From the NCBI RefSeq assembly GCF_004364345.1, contig NZ_SOCA01000015.1, forward strand, positions 1 to 62,857: a stretch of 62,857 nt of DNA, written 5' to 3'. Source of the stretch: Prosthecobacter fusiformis. Its GTDB lineage: Bacteria; Verrucomicrobiota; Verrucomicrobiia; Verrucomicrobiales; Verrucomicrobiaceae. The position numbers and the translations under genes are program-made. A model generated the notes under the pieces. The model saw only the letters and a list, made by a program, of their open reading frames with translations. It ran no database searches and was not told the origin of the DNA. Below are positions 29,364 to 40,640 of the stretch, in pieces; within the stretch, counting starts at the first letter, position 1; every line of letters starts with the position of its first letter.

Positions 29364-30260
29364 ATGAAACGCCAAACTGCCGCCGATTTCGACCAGGATT
29401 TGTTGAATCTGTATGATGATTATGCCCACGGCCGTGTGGATCGTCGGGGCTTTTTAGAGCGTGCAACTCGGTTTGCCACCGGTGGCCTTACTGCGGCGGT
29501 CCTTCTGGATATGCTGACGCCTAACTATGCCCTGGCTGAGCAGGTGGCCAAAGATGATCCCCGCATCACGGGGGACTATTCAGAGTATGATTCGCCCTTG
29601 GGCGCAGGCAAGATGCGTGGTTTGCTGGTGAAACCTGCGAAAGCCAACGGCAAGCTCCCCGGCGTCCTGGTCATTCATGAAAACCGTGGATTGAATCCCT
29701 ACATTGAGGACGTCGCCCGTCGCGTCGCTGTGGCAGGTTACGTTGCTTTTGCCCCGGATGCCCTTTTCCCACTGGGAGGCTATCCGGGGAACGATGACAA
29801 AGGCCGTGAGATGCAGGCGAAACGAGATCCTGCTCAGATGACCGAGGACTTCATCGCCGCTGCCAAGTGGTTAGCTGCGCATCCAGATTGCAATGGCAAA
29901 GTGGGTGTCGTGGGCTTCTGCTACGGCGGCGGCATGTCAAACACGCTTGCTGTTAGGTTGCCGGAGCTCATCCTTGCTGCAGTGCCCTTCTACGGCCGCC
30001 AGCCAGCCGCGGAGGATGTGCCCAAGATCAAAGCTGCCATGCTGATCCACAACGCCGAGATGGATCAAAAGGTCAACGAAGGCTGGCCAGCCTATGAGGA
30101 GGCTCTCAAAAAAGCGAGTGTTCGCTACACCGCCCACATGTATGCCGGTGCCAATCACGGCTTCCACAATGACACCACACCTCGTTATGATGAAGCGGCC
30201 GCCAAACTTGCATGGGAGCGAACGATTGCTTTCTTTGATGAAACACTGAAGGCCGGGTAA
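29364..30260 (+). CDS. Dienelactone hydrolase-family protein, probably Tat-exported
   Basis: 298 residues. The N-terminal region has a twin Arg ([13 protein letters not shown]) followed by an Ala/Leu-rich stretch ending '...NYALAEQ', suggesting Tat export after an unusually long n-region. The hydrolase body has the Cys nucleophile in GFCYGGGMS, an acid in the 'HNAEMDQKV' region and His in 'GANHGFHND', the typical dienelactone hydrolase triad order. Family members cleave dienelactone or related esters. It ends close to a terminator hairpin shared with a convergent gene. Confidence 0.9.
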   Translation: MKRQTAADFDQDLLNLYDDYAHGRVDRRGFLERATRFATGGLTAAVLLDMLTPNYALAEQVAKDDPRITGDYSEYDSPLGAGKMRGLLVKPAKANGKLPGVLVIHENRGLNPYIEDVARRVAVAGYVAFAPDALFPLGGYPGNDDKGREMQAKRDPAQMTEDFIAAAKWLAAHPDCNGKVGVVGFCYGGGMSNTLAVRLPELILAAVPFYGRQPAAEDVPKIKAAMLIHNAEMDQKVNEGWPAYEEALKKASVRYTAHMYAGANHGFHNDTTPRYDEAAAKLAWERTIAFFDETLKAG

Positions 30261-30270
30261 AGCCTGCCTG

Positions 30271-30298
30271 GCAGCAACTGGATTGGTAGTGTTGCTGC
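30271..30298. terminator. Bidirectional terminator-like hairpin
   Basis: GCAGCAAC and GTTGCTGC form a perfect 8-bp stem around a 12-base loop between the convergent hydrolase and reductase genes. A T-run follows on the + side after eight bases (TTTTTT near 30309), so termination is plausible rather than proven. Confidence 0.55.
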
Positions 30299-30303
30299 AA
30301 ACT

Positions 30304-31095
30304 TCATTTTTTGATCGCAACACTCTTCAGCCAGGCATCGAGGGGAGTTTTGCCAAGGAGTGGCTGCTCACCTGGCGTCAGGCTTTGATCATTCACCGCA
30401 GTGCCAAAGTAACCTGTATTGGGATCCGTCTCCACTGTGCGTTCATCCCCTGTGGCGCGCAGGTAGCGGCGTACGATTTCATCAAGCCGGATGGCTTCTG
30501 GCCCAGCCAGCTCTACCATGCCATGGATCGGCCCTGCGAGGGCGATATCCACCAAGGCGGAGGCTACGTCTTCGGCGGCTATCGGTTGCATGAGAACGGA
30601 CGACAGATGGACAGCCTGGCCACGCGTGCCGGCGTGAGCAATGCTGCTGATAAACTCAAAAAACTGCGTGGCACGCACGATGGTATAAGGGATCGGTGCT
30701 GCCTTGATGAGCTCTTCCTGGACCAGCTTGGCGCGAAAGTATCCGCTGGCCAGCAGACGTTCTGTGCCGACGACGGACAGGGCGATGTGGTGGCCCACAC
30801 CTGCGGCAGCTTCGGCAGCCAGCAAATTTTGGCCGGAGGTTTGAAAAAAGCTCATCACCGGACCATCTTCGAATGAAGGTGAATTGGCCACGTCCACCAC
30901 TACCTGTGCCCCAGCCAGTGCATCTGCGAGCCCTTCACCCGTCATTGTGTTGACGCCCGTACGGGGAGAGGCAGCGATCACTTCGTGACCAAGCTGGCGA
31001 AGCTTGTCGGCGAGTTTTGATCCGATGAGTCCGGTGCCACCAATGATGACGATTTTCATATTCTTGTTTTCGATGCTGGATGTTTGGTTATTCAT
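30304..31095 (-). CDS. NAD(P)-binding SDR/NmrA-like oxidoreductase
   Basis: 263 residues. The Rossmann motif VIIGGTGLIGSKL lies near the N-terminus, followed by a short extended-SDR core typical of NmrA or NAD(P)H-binding proteins ('VVDVANSPSFED', 'VGTERLLASGYFRAK', 'YTIVRATQFFEF'). A canonical YxxxK is not evident; the YFRAK segment is the nearest match. Met13 (start 31059) immediately precedes the Rossmann fold and is an alternative start. It is divergent from a LysR regulator across 74 bp, the classic layout in which the regulator controls its neighbour. Confidence 0.86.
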   Translation of the reverse strand: MNNQTSSIENKNMKIVIIGGTGLIGSKLADKLRQLGHEVIAASPRTGVNTMTGEGLADALAGAQVVVDVANSPSFEDGPVMSFFQTSGQNLLAAEAAAGVGHHIALSVVGTERLLASGYFRAKLVQEELIKAAPIPYTIVRATQFFEFISSIAHAGTRGQAVHLSSVLMQPIAAEDVASALVDIALAGPIHGMVELAGPEAIRLDEIVRRYLRATGDERTVETDPNTGYFGTAVNDQSLTPGEQPLLGKTPLDAWLKSVAIKK

Positions 31096-31169
31096 GGCGA
31101 GGTCAGAATGGTGCCGGTAAGGTTATTCGTGTAGCCGCCCAAAACGCATAACAGTCATTCAAGATTTGC

Positions 31170-32105
31170 ATGAGAGCCTTTGAAGACCTCACCCTGCTCC
31201 GTTCCTTTGTATCCATTGTGGAATGCGGCAGCATCTCGGCAGGTGCCAGGCGGTTGCGAATCTCCCAACCGACCCTGAGCCGTCAGTTGCGGACGCTTGA
31301 AGAACTGTGCGGCACCGCGTTGCTGCGCAGGGATACCCATCAGATGAGCATGACAGAAACCGGCCAGCGCCTGCTGGCAGATGCGCAGGCCTTGCTTGAT
31401 CATGCCGAGGCGGCGGGCCGTCGGCTGCATGCGGACCACACCACCTTGAGCGGGCAGTTGCATCTGTTTGCCACCATGGATCTCGGGCAATGGATAGTCA
31501 CACCTTTGGTTAGCCGATTTTTGCAGGCAAATCCCAAAATTACGGCCACCCTGGCCCTGAACAACCGCCCATTGCACATGATCCAGGAGGGGTGCGATGT
31601 CGGCATCGTCCCTGGCAGGATTACAGATGAAAGCGTCATCGCACGGCCTGTGGGCGTGATTCGCCTACATCTCGCGGCCTCGCCTGCATTGGTAAAAAAT
31701 CGACCTGAGGTGAAGCGGCTGTCCGATCTCCAATCATGGCCCTGGATATCCCTGTCTGGATCGCATTTTTGGGGTGGCACTGACGTGACACTGTACGATT
31801 CCAAAGGTGGCTCGCACACGCTGCCGACCACTCCTGTCTTGATCTCGGAAGGTGTCACCAGCATCCGTGAAGCCGTGCGGGATGGACTCGGCGTCGCATT
31901 GCTTCCTGACTGGCTGGTTGAAAATGATCTTAAATCCGGCGCTATTGTGCCTGTTCTGCCAAGACTGCGGGCCAAGGACCTTCCTCTTCATGTCGTCTAT
32001 GCCGGGCAGCGCATCCTTCCCGCCCGCGTCAGCGCCTTTATCGATTTTGCTGTCCGTTATCTGGCCGATGCGGGTAGTAACTCCTCATTCAAAGGGAACG
32101 GTTGA
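31170..32105 (+). CDS. LysR-family transcriptional regulator
   Basis: 311 residues. The N-terminal winged helix-turn-helix (about residues 5-63: 'LLRSFVSIVECGSISAGARR', 'QPTLSRQLRTLEELCG') is typical of LysR, followed by the two-lobe effector domain ('LHLFATMDLGQWIVTPLVSRF', 'GLGVALLPDWLVEN'). It probably acts as a tetramer on the 74-bp region shared with the divergent reductase gene. The effector is unknown. Its stop codon lies in a small TGAGGC/GCCTCA hairpin (32103-32121). Confidence 0.93.
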   Translation: MRAFEDLTLLRSFVSIVECGSISAGARRLRISQPTLSRQLRTLEELCGTALLRRDTHQMSMTETGQRLLADAQALLDHAEAAGRRLHADHTTLSGQLHLFATMDLGQWIVTPLVSRFLQANPKITATLALNNRPLHMIQEGCDVGIVPGRITDESVIARPVGVIRLHLAASPALVKNRPEVKRLSDLQSWPWISLSGSHFWGGTDVTLYDSKGGSHTLPTTPVLISEGVTSIREAVRDGLGVALLPDWLVENDLKSGAIVPVLPRLRAKDLPLHVVYAGQRILPARVSAFIDFAVRYLADAGSNSSFKGNG

Positions 32106-32138
32106 GGCCATGAGAGCCTCAGCCTAGACTGCGAGGTA

Positions 32139-32669
32139 TCACATTCCGCCCACAACCTGAATCAGCGCCACCTGGAAAATGAGGTCGCTGTTAGCGGGGA
32201 TTTTGTCACCCACGGCGCGGCTACCGTAGGCCAGTCCTGATGGAATGTACAGCACCCATTGGTCTCCCGGCTTCATCACCCGAAGGGCCTCAGTCCAGCC
32301 TGGAATCACTTGGCCAACGCCAAAGGTCGCGGGCTGCCCCCGCTCAATGGAACTGTCGAAGACGGTTCCGTCGGTGAGTGTGCCTCGGTAGTGTACCATG
32401 ACGGTATCAAACATCGTGGGCGAGCGGCCTTCCGCAGGTCCAGAGGCCAGCACCCGGTATCGCAGACCACTGGCGGTTGTGACCCATCCCGCACCGTCAG
32501 GAGCAGAGCTTGCTGGCGTGCTGGTCGGGGCCACGTTTGCCTGCGCACTTGCCATGGCTGGGGGCGTCTGCGCGGCTGACTTGGCTGCTTCCTCTTTCTT
32601 AGTTTCAGTTTGGCAACCTGTGACAAACAACAGCAGGGCGGAGGACAAAGATATGGAAAGCGACTTCAT
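32139..32669 (-). CDS. FKBP-type peptidyl-prolyl cis-trans isomerase, lipoprotein
   Basis: 176 residues. The signal peptide ends in a lipobox (LLFVTGCQTE), so it is probably anchored by lipid in the envelope. An Ala/Pro/Thr-rich linker (about 25-60) leads to a complete FKBP domain (about 63-176): 'VMVHYRGTLTDGTVFDSS', 'FGVGQVIPGWTEAL', 'YIPSGLAYGSRAVG', 'IPANSDLIFQVALIQV'. It would catalyse prolyl isomerisation during folding of exported proteins. Confidence 0.94.
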   Translation of the reverse strand: MKSLSISLSSALLLFVTGCQTETKKEEAAKSAAQTPPAMASAQANVAPTSTPASSAPDGAGWVTTASGLRYRVLASGPAEGRSPTMFDTVMVHYRGTLTDGTVFDSSIERGQPATFGVGQVIPGWTEALRVMKPGDQWVLYIPSGLAYGSRAVGDKIPANSDLIFQVALIQVVGGM

Positions 32670-32877
32670 GGTGACAAGGTTGGGAATCAGGCGGACCCGA
32701 AGTGCACGCCATGCAAAGCCGGAAGAGAGCTAGGACCACCTCCTGCGCAACTGTCGATCCTCTGTTTGCCATACTTTTTGAGGAGAGGGGCCTTTCCAGA
32801 GAGCAGCAATGCATGTAAGAAAGTTAAATTCTCACGTACTTGTCGTCGCTCATCTGCGCTCTGGTACGTATAGCTGA

Positions 32878-35217
<2,340 letters not shown>

Positions 35218-35221
35218 TTCA

Positions 35222-35270
35222 CGGGCGTGGGGGGGCTCGGCTAAGCCGGGTTTCCCCCGTCATTTTTTTT
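35222..35270 (+). terminator. katG terminator
   Basis: A G-rich run pairs with CCCCCG, and an inner CGGCTAAGCCG hairpin lies between the arms, followed by CA and eight T. It starts five bases after the katG stop codon. Confidence 0.75.
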
Positions 35271-35288
35271 GCGGCAGCATGGCGCTTT

Positions 35289-35855
35289 TTACACTCGCGC
35301 GTTTTCCGGCTTTTGCTTCAGCAGGTCGCCGTAGTGCTTGGCTTCACACTTTGGGCAGACGCCATGGCTGAACCGTGCTTCCGTCCGGGCGGTGACATAG
35401 TCTGCGATCTCATGCCAGTTTCCTGATTCATCGCGGATGTCCTTGCAGAAAGAACAGGTGGGCAAAATCCCCTCCAGCGTACGCACTCTTGCACGCAGGG
35501 CTTGCGTTTGCTGGGACAGCTTGCCGACCAGGAAAGTGATGAGGAGTAGTACGGCGACACGGAGGCACCCATTGATGATGGCCACGTGCAGTGGGAATGG
35601 AATACCCCAGGCATACTGGATAAGGAATCGGATGATGCACAGAACGACTCCCAGGGTCATCGCGGTACGCAGTCCACAGTTCCACGCCATCAAAGTGACA
35701 GGGATAACAAAAAGAACCGGAAAGAAAATGATCGGTCCTGCCAGGAAGTCGAAGCAAGACATCAGCAACGCCAGGCAAAATAAAATCCAGCGGTTGTTCC
35801 ATGGAAACCGCTCGTAAAAGTGTTCAGCGTGGGGTTGAGGCGGACGCTCGCTCAT
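35289..35855 (-). CDS. Membrane protein with C-terminal CxxC...CxxC domain
   Basis: 188 residues. Three or four membrane helices (about 23-115) lead into a coiled stretch ('KLSQQTQALRARVRTLEG') and then 'ILPTCSFCKDIRDESGNWHEIADYV', with 'FSHGVCPKC' after it. This two-CxxC module is familiar from the ends of bacterial response regulators and GGDEF/PAS signalling proteins, where it probably binds metal or is redox-sensitive. Here it is attached directly to a membrane domain with no kinase or cyclase. The role is unknown; sensing is an inference. It is convergent with katG. Confidence 0.8.
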   Translation of the reverse strand: MSERPPQPHAEHFYERFPWNNRWILFCLALLMSCFDFLAGPIIFFPVLFVIPVTLMAWNCGLRTAMTLGVVLCIIRFLIQYAWGIPFPLHVAIINGCLRVAVLLLITFLVGKLSQQTQALRARVRTLEGILPTCSFCKDIRDESGNWHEIADYVTARTEARFSHGVCPKCEAKHYGDLLKQKPENARV

Positions 35856-35944
35856 GCACTAACTCATTAAGAAACAAGGAATTAGCGACCGATACAAGAA
35901 AAATTTACTTGTTTGGCCACACCATGTTCCACTATATCAGCACA

Positions 35945-35978
35945 CCTAACCGCCGAGGCATGAACTTCGGCGGTTAGG
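35945..35978. terminator. Strong 12-bp inverted repeat
   Basis: CCTAACCGCCGA and TCGGCGGTTAGG pair perfectly around a 10-base loop. It sits in the 200-bp space between the small membrane protein gene (start at 35855) and the pyruvyl-transferase-like gene (stop at 36057). On the - strand it lies downstream of the latter and could terminate it, but no T-run follows, so an operator or repeat is also possible. Confidence 0.45.
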
Positions 35979-36056
35979 CAAATTCTGAAATATCTGTCCC
36001 CACCCAAACAGCAGCGCCTGGGAGTTTTGATGACGCGCTTTTGATAGCACCTCACC

Positions 36057-37322
36057 TCAGGCCTGGATCACGCTCTTCAGGACATTCATCTGGGACTGGG
36101 CTCGCTCCTCCACATAGGCCATCGCCTTCTTCACCTTCGCCTCAGCGGCTGGGTAGTCTTTGTGAATCCCCATCAGGATCTCAAACATCTTCTCAGCCGG
36201 AGTCGCATCGAATTCCGGTGCCCATTCTTCCAGGCCGATGTCCTTGAACATCCAGCACTTCGGCGAGTGGAATTCAGAAAAGGTGTGCATCATCGGCGTG
36301 CCCATCGCCAGCGCCATGATCGGTGTGTGCGGCTCATGGCAGATCACGGTATGGGCGCGGGCGTAGAATGAGCAGGCCTCATCCACGTTCCAAAATTCGT
36401 CAAAGTTCACCACATGCTTCTTCAGATCATCAGGAAGCGGATCATAGACAAATTTCTTGTTATACTCCATCTCCTTCCTCACCTCGGGGGCGATCACGAC
36501 TTTATAACCGGTCTCCTTCACCCACATCGCAATGAGGTCCTGGTAAACCTTCGCCCGCCGTGTGTCGTCAGCGATGTTCTCCGGCGTTGGATGCAGCGGA
36601 TTGAGCTTCTGCGGCCGCTTGTCATCCACCCCAGGGCTTGTCGGTGAATGCGTGCGCAGTTGGATCGTGATGAATTTCTTCTCCTCCAGCCCGTGCTTCT
36701 TCATCCGGGCCAGCGCCTTTTCTTCATCCCTCACATCCACGCCGAAACAGCCATCTGGACCAAACTCCAACACCGGCGGCTTCACACCGACGTCCTGCAG
36801 CAGTTTCAGCGTCTTAGAATCCCGGCAGTAAATGAAAGCAGCCGTGTTGAGCAGGGCGATCCTTTTCTCGGCATCCTTGCCCGTGACCATGTCCGGGAAA
36901 TACGACTGGCCCTGGAGGCCCCAGGGTTTGCCCATCTTGTTGCAGTTGACCATGAAATCCGTCGGCTGGCCCATGCCCGGGCCCCGGAGAAAGAAATCAG
37001 AGCGGTTCATTGCGTCCCGCACCGGTCCTGGCTTGGTCACCCCACCCTTCACGATCTCCAGCTTCGGAAACCGCTTCATCAGCATCGCATCCACCTGCTC
37101 ATTGGTGTTTGCCGCCCACAGAATGACCTTCGCCTCAGGCAGATACTGCTCCAGAAACCGCAACGTCCCCGGTGTATGCCCAATGTCACCAATGTTCTTC
37201 GTCGCCCAACCACAGTTCAGAAGCACCGTCTTCTGCTTATTCGTGGACTGAGCAACAACAGGCAAAGCCGCCGCGCCAAGCGCGAGACCGGAATTTTTGA
37301 GGAAAGAGCGACGTGAGGTCAT
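36057..37322 (-). CDS. Tat-exported polysaccharide pyruvyl transferase-like protein
   Basis: 421 residues from the Met that opens a Tat signal (MTSRRSFLKNSGLALGAAAL). The body matches the polysaccharide pyruvyl transferase family in layout: 'LLNCGWATKNIGDIGHTPG' at the start, 'SDFFLRGPGMGQPTDF', 'YCRDSKTLKLL', and a C-terminal 'ARAHTVICHEPHTPIMALAMGTP' block. Known members transfer ketal-pyruvate from PEP in the cytoplasm, so a Tat signal is odd and suggests a different activity. It is last in a same-strand run with genes starting at 39178, 40618 and 42590; the gap to its upstream neighbour is 119 bp. Confidence 0.82.
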   Translation of the reverse strand: MTSRRSFLKNSGLALGAAALPVVAQSTNKQKTVLLNCGWATKNIGDIGHTPGTLRFLEQYLPEAKVILWAANTNEQVDAMLMKRFPKLEIVKGGVTKPGPVRDAMNRSDFFLRGPGMGQPTDFMVNCNKMGKPWGLQGQSYFPDMVTGKDAEKRIALLNTAAFIYCRDSKTLKLLQDVGVKPPVLEFGPDGCFGVDVRDEEKALARMKKHGLEEKKFITIQLRTHSPTSPGVDDKRPQKLNPLHPTPENIADDTRRAKVYQDLIAMWVKETGYKVVIAPEVRKEMEYNKKFVYDPLPDDLKKHVVNFDEFWNVDEACSFYARAHTVICHEPHTPIMALAMGTPMMHTFSEFHSPKCWMFKDIGLEEWAPEFDATPAEKMFEILMGIHKDYPAAEAKVKKAMAYVEERAQSQMNVLKSVIQA

Positions 37323-37441
37323 GTGATGGGTGAATTGTAAGACAGATACAAACGGCATGAACAGTCTAATTTTCATCACCAACCTTCGACATTCGCGAAT
37401 GGAAAGGAGTGTAGCCATTCGCTACGAAATTTCTCATCAAC

Positions 37442-39178
37442 TTACTGAATATCCAAATCCATGAAAACGATTTCCAGCGGCGCACCGTCTGAAAAACCGA
37501 CTTTGATTTCATTGGGGCCATCTCGCATGGCTTGGTTGGGCACGATCCAGGCACGGAGAGTCTCCACGTTGCCAAGGCCATCTGCATACGGCTGTGGATA
37601 CGGTTCAGAGATTTCATTGGTGGGGATAAGCTCGAAGCCATTAAATCGAACCTCAAGCTGGCGTTGCTCCATGGGTTGAAGAGACTGAATCCGCAGCCGT
37701 CCGTCCGTCTTCCAACCACTGGCCGGTGGTGCTGTATCCATCAGAAATAGACGCTCTTTGCCTGCCGAAACGACCCGGTTTCGCGCGAACTGAGATGCTT
37801 CAGATGGAGGGTTCGTGGCGTTGGATAAAAAGTAATGCTGCGGCTGTCGCGACAACCAGTCCCGGTCTTTGAGACGCGCCAGAACATCGAACGGTGGCTC
37901 GGTCTTCAGGTCAGCAAGACTCCTGTAATACACGAAGTTGAACAGGCTCACCCCGGCCCCGCCGCGCTTATTCACTAAATGCGCAGTCGTGCAGAATTGC
38001 TCCAAGGTCATCTTTCGATAGACATCACTGTTCGCGCCACTTGTCCCTGGTTTGTCAGTGGTCGGCTTCGGATAACGCGAACTGGTGAAACTCATCTCCA
38101 GATAAACCGGCGTTTCAGGAATCAGCCTGCAGATGTGCGGCAGGTCTGTCTGCTGTTCCGTGGTGTAGTGGCAGCTCAGGTTGACCATGTCCACACCGGC
38201 AGCCACCCATTGCGGGAGGTCAACCCCAAGCGGCGAGTGACCTGAAAGACGTAAGGGGACGCGCACACAGAGCCATCGCTTTTGCTTGGAAGGGGTGTTG
38301 CTGTCCAGCGCTTCGCGGACTTGCTTGATAAAACTGACCATGATCGCAACGCGCTGTTCCTCAGTCGTTTCTTCGAGGCGGAAGAAGGCTGACCATCGCA
38401 TGAAGTCCAACTCCAGCCCGGCAAAGTCGTAGTTCTCGCACAACTCCCGGATCAGGCTCAGCTTGTAGGCTGGTACCTCCGGGATCGCCCAGTTCCAAAC
38501 CCGGCCTGTTCGCAACTGGTTCCGTGACCGCATGGAGTTGACGTACTTCACTTCCTCCGCCTCAGACAGGCGGGCATAGTTGTCGGGATCGGGCCGCAAA
38601 CGATATTCGAGATGCTCGTAGAGCGGGCGGCTTAGCCATGCTACCAGTTCATGATCAATCTTTGGCTTCGGCGTGTTCTGCTCGTTTCGATACATCCGCC
38701 GTTTGACCATCTCTAACATTTCAATGCCGTGATAGTCATTCAATCGAATGGAGATGAATGGTGATACTTTGCGAGCGCGGCAATGGTTAATAAAGGAGCC
38801 TACCAGATCGCTTCCTTTGAGCATCAGTTCGCCAATGGAACCCGCAGGCAGCCCTGTTTTCTCCTGGAACCATCGGTAATGAGCATCCGCCGGATAGACA
38901 GAACTCTTCCACCAGGGCACCCAACCATTTCCCGGTTGGAGGAGGTGGACATCCACCTCCGCCGCTTCGTCAACACTCGCGGCAAGCCGTTCCAACGAGA
39001 ATGGATCTTTGCGAACATACCCCGGTCTGGGTGAGGTTAGAATGTTGGTCGTGTCATTGCTGTAAAGCACCCGAAACGCAGGCTTGGGACGCATACCTTG
39101 GGCGGCGGGCAAGATGGGGCGACTGGCGAGCAGCGCCGTCGCTGTCGTGGTTTGCAGGAATTGACGGCGATTCATCAT
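37442..39178 (-). CDS. Tat-exported TIM-barrel glycoside-hydrolase-like protein
   Basis: 578 residues with a signal opening MNRRQFLQTTTATALLAS. The core (about 40-430) has TIM-barrel style strand ends such as 'PFISIRLNDYHG', 'FAGLELDFMRW', 'VRVPLRLSGHSPLGVDLPQWVAAGVDMVNLSCHY' in parts, and 'GAGVSLFNFVYYR'. The C-terminal 130 residues look like a beta-sandwich. This resembles glycoside hydrolase-like proteins common in Verrucomicrobia and Planctomycetes, but no exact family or catalytic pair could be assigned. It starts 57 bp after the DUF1552 gene stops. Confidence 0.75.
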   Translation of the reverse strand: MMNRRQFLQTTTATALLASRPILPAAQGMRPKPAFRVLYSNDTTNILTSPRPGYVRKDPFSLERLAASVDEAAEVDVHLLQPGNGWVPWWKSSVYPADAHYRWFQEKTGLPAGSIGELMLKGSDLVGSFINHCRARKVSPFISIRLNDYHGIEMLEMVKRRMYRNEQNTPKPKIDHELVAWLSRPLYEHLEYRLRPDPDNYARLSEAEEVKYVNSMRSRNQLRTGRVWNWAIPEVPAYKLSLIRELCENYDFAGLELDFMRWSAFFRLEETTEEQRVAIMVSFIKQVREALDSNTPSKQKRWLCVRVPLRLSGHSPLGVDLPQWVAAGVDMVNLSCHYTTEQQTDLPHICRLIPETPVYLEMSFTSSRYPKPTTDKPGTSGANSDVYRKMTLEQFCTTAHLVNKRGGAGVSLFNFVYYRSLADLKTEPPFDVLARLKDRDWLSRQPQHYFLSNATNPPSEASQFARNRVVSAGKERLFLMDTAPPASGWKTDGRLRIQSLQPMEQRQLEVRFNGFELIPTNEISEPYPQPYADGLGNVETLRAWIVPNQAMRDGPNEIKVGFSDGAPLEIVFMDLDIQ

Positions 39179-39235
39179 GGCGGATTTGATGGCTGTTCAT
39201 TCGATGTTTTTCCGCAGCATAACTGATGCCGTGAA

Positions 39236-40618
39236 TCACCCTCTCACCATCTCCTCCATCCTCTTCGTCGCGATCCCAATCGGCCGGTCCAGCGGGACGC
39301 CCACACAGGTCAGAAGCGTCGTCAGCAGATCCCCCTGATTCCCTTTTGTATCGGCCAGGAAACGGCCGGTATTGACGGAGCCGCCGCCTTTGCCAGCGAT
39401 GATGAAGGGGAGGTTTTGGCGGCTGTGATTGTTGCCATCTTCCAGGCCGGAGCCCCACATCATGAGGCAGTTGTCCAGCAGGGTGCCTTCACCTTCGCGC
39501 AGGCTGGCCATCTTCTTCACCATGTAGGCAAACTGGGTGATGTTGAAGGCGGTGATGGCGGCTACTTTGGCGACCTGTTCAGGCTTGTTGTTGTGATGCG
39601 TCTGCGAGTGATGCGAATCGGTGAACCCCAGCTCAGGATACGAGACACCGTTGGGCGTGGAGCCGATGTAGGTACTGACGCGTGTGGTGTCTGTCTGGAA
39701 GGCCAGCACGTTGAGGTCGCACATGACCTGCATGTACTCACTGCGTTTGTCACCCTCGGGCATGCGGATCTCGATGGGCGGGGAATCGGTGGCGCTGCGT
39801 TTGCTGGAGGCGACACCGGCTTTCTCCAGGGCGGATTCTTTCTGGCGCATCTCGATGGCGGCGATGCGGCGCTCCACGGAGCGCACGCTGTCCAGGTATT
39901 CGTCCAGCTTATGCTGGTCGTTTTGTGGCAGCTTCTTGCGCAGGTCACGTGCTCCGCCGATCACTAGATCCAGCATCTGCCTCTCCAGCGGATCAGCTTT
40001 TCGGTTGCTGCCGGATGCATCGGATTTGCCGAACAAACGATTCAGCACGTTGCGTGGATTGATCTCCGCCGGGACGGCCTGTGTGGGTGAGCGATAGCTG
40101 CAATGTGAGTAGTAACCCTCATTCAGACCTTCCTGATTTTCCTTGTGCGTCTGCGGCATCGTCGCCAGTTCCAGGGAGGGCAGGGAAGTCATCGCGCCGA
40201 TGTAGTTGGCGGCGATCTGGTCGGCCGAAATGGCGATGTGGATTTGATTGCGCTTGCTCGGGTCTGGCAAGCAGGCCGTGAGCCAGGTGGAAAGCTCTAG
40301 AGCATGCGGTGCCCCGCTGAAGGGAGCAGTTGGCACGCCGGAGATACCTTTCATCAGCAGGCATTGGTCCAGAATGGGACGTAGCGATTCCAGCGCTGGC
40401 GGCGGCGAAGTCAAATAGCTCTCTGGAGACGTTGGCCAGAATTGCTCAGGGATGACTCCGTGCGGCATGTACATGAACCCAAGGCGCACCGGCGGCTTCA
40501 CCGCTGGTTTGCCTTTGACGGCATCCGCCCAGCCCATGGTTTCCAAAAGCGGCAGCCCCAGGCTGGCTCCAATGCCCTTTAAATAAGTGCGACGATCAAT
40601 GAGATTTTTGCAGGTCAT
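39236..40618 (-). CDS. DUF1552 protein, Tat-exported
   Basis: 460 residues. The start is set at [17 protein letters not shown], a Tat-type signal; 33 upstream in-frame codons have no signal character. The family is recognised by '[21 protein letters not shown]', '[16 protein letters not shown]'-like text near residue 110, and '[25 protein letters not shown]'-like and 'THHNNKPEQ' blocks. It belongs to the DUF1501/DUF1552 alkaline-phosphatase-like group that co-occurs with DUF1592 cytochromes. The function is unproven. It is 22 bp downstream of the DUF1592 gene, so one operon. Confidence 0.9.
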   Translation of the reverse strand: MTCKNLIDRRTYLKGIGASLGLPLLETMGWADAVKGKPAVKPPVRLGFMYMPHGVIPEQFWPTSPESYLTSPPPALESLRPILDQCLLMKGISGVPTAPFSGAPHALELSTWLTACLPDPSKRNQIHIAISADQIAANYIGAMTSLPSLELATMPQTHKENQEGLNEGYYSHCSYRSPTQAVPAEINPRNVLNRLFGKSDASGSNRKADPLERQMLDLVIGGARDLRKKLPQNDQHKLDEYLDSVRSVERRIAAIEMRQKESALEKAGVASSKRSATDSPPIEIRMPEGDKRSEYMQVMCDLNVLAFQTDTTRVSTYIGSTPNGVSYPELGFTDSHHSQTHHNNKPEQVAKVAAITAFNITQFAYMVKKMASLREGEGTLLDNCLMMWGSGLEDGNNHSRQNLPFIIAGKGGGSVNTGRFLADTKGNQGDLLTTLLTCVGVPLDRPIGIATKRMEEMVRG

Positions 40619-40640
40619 AGGGGGAGTGACGGTTGGGGGC

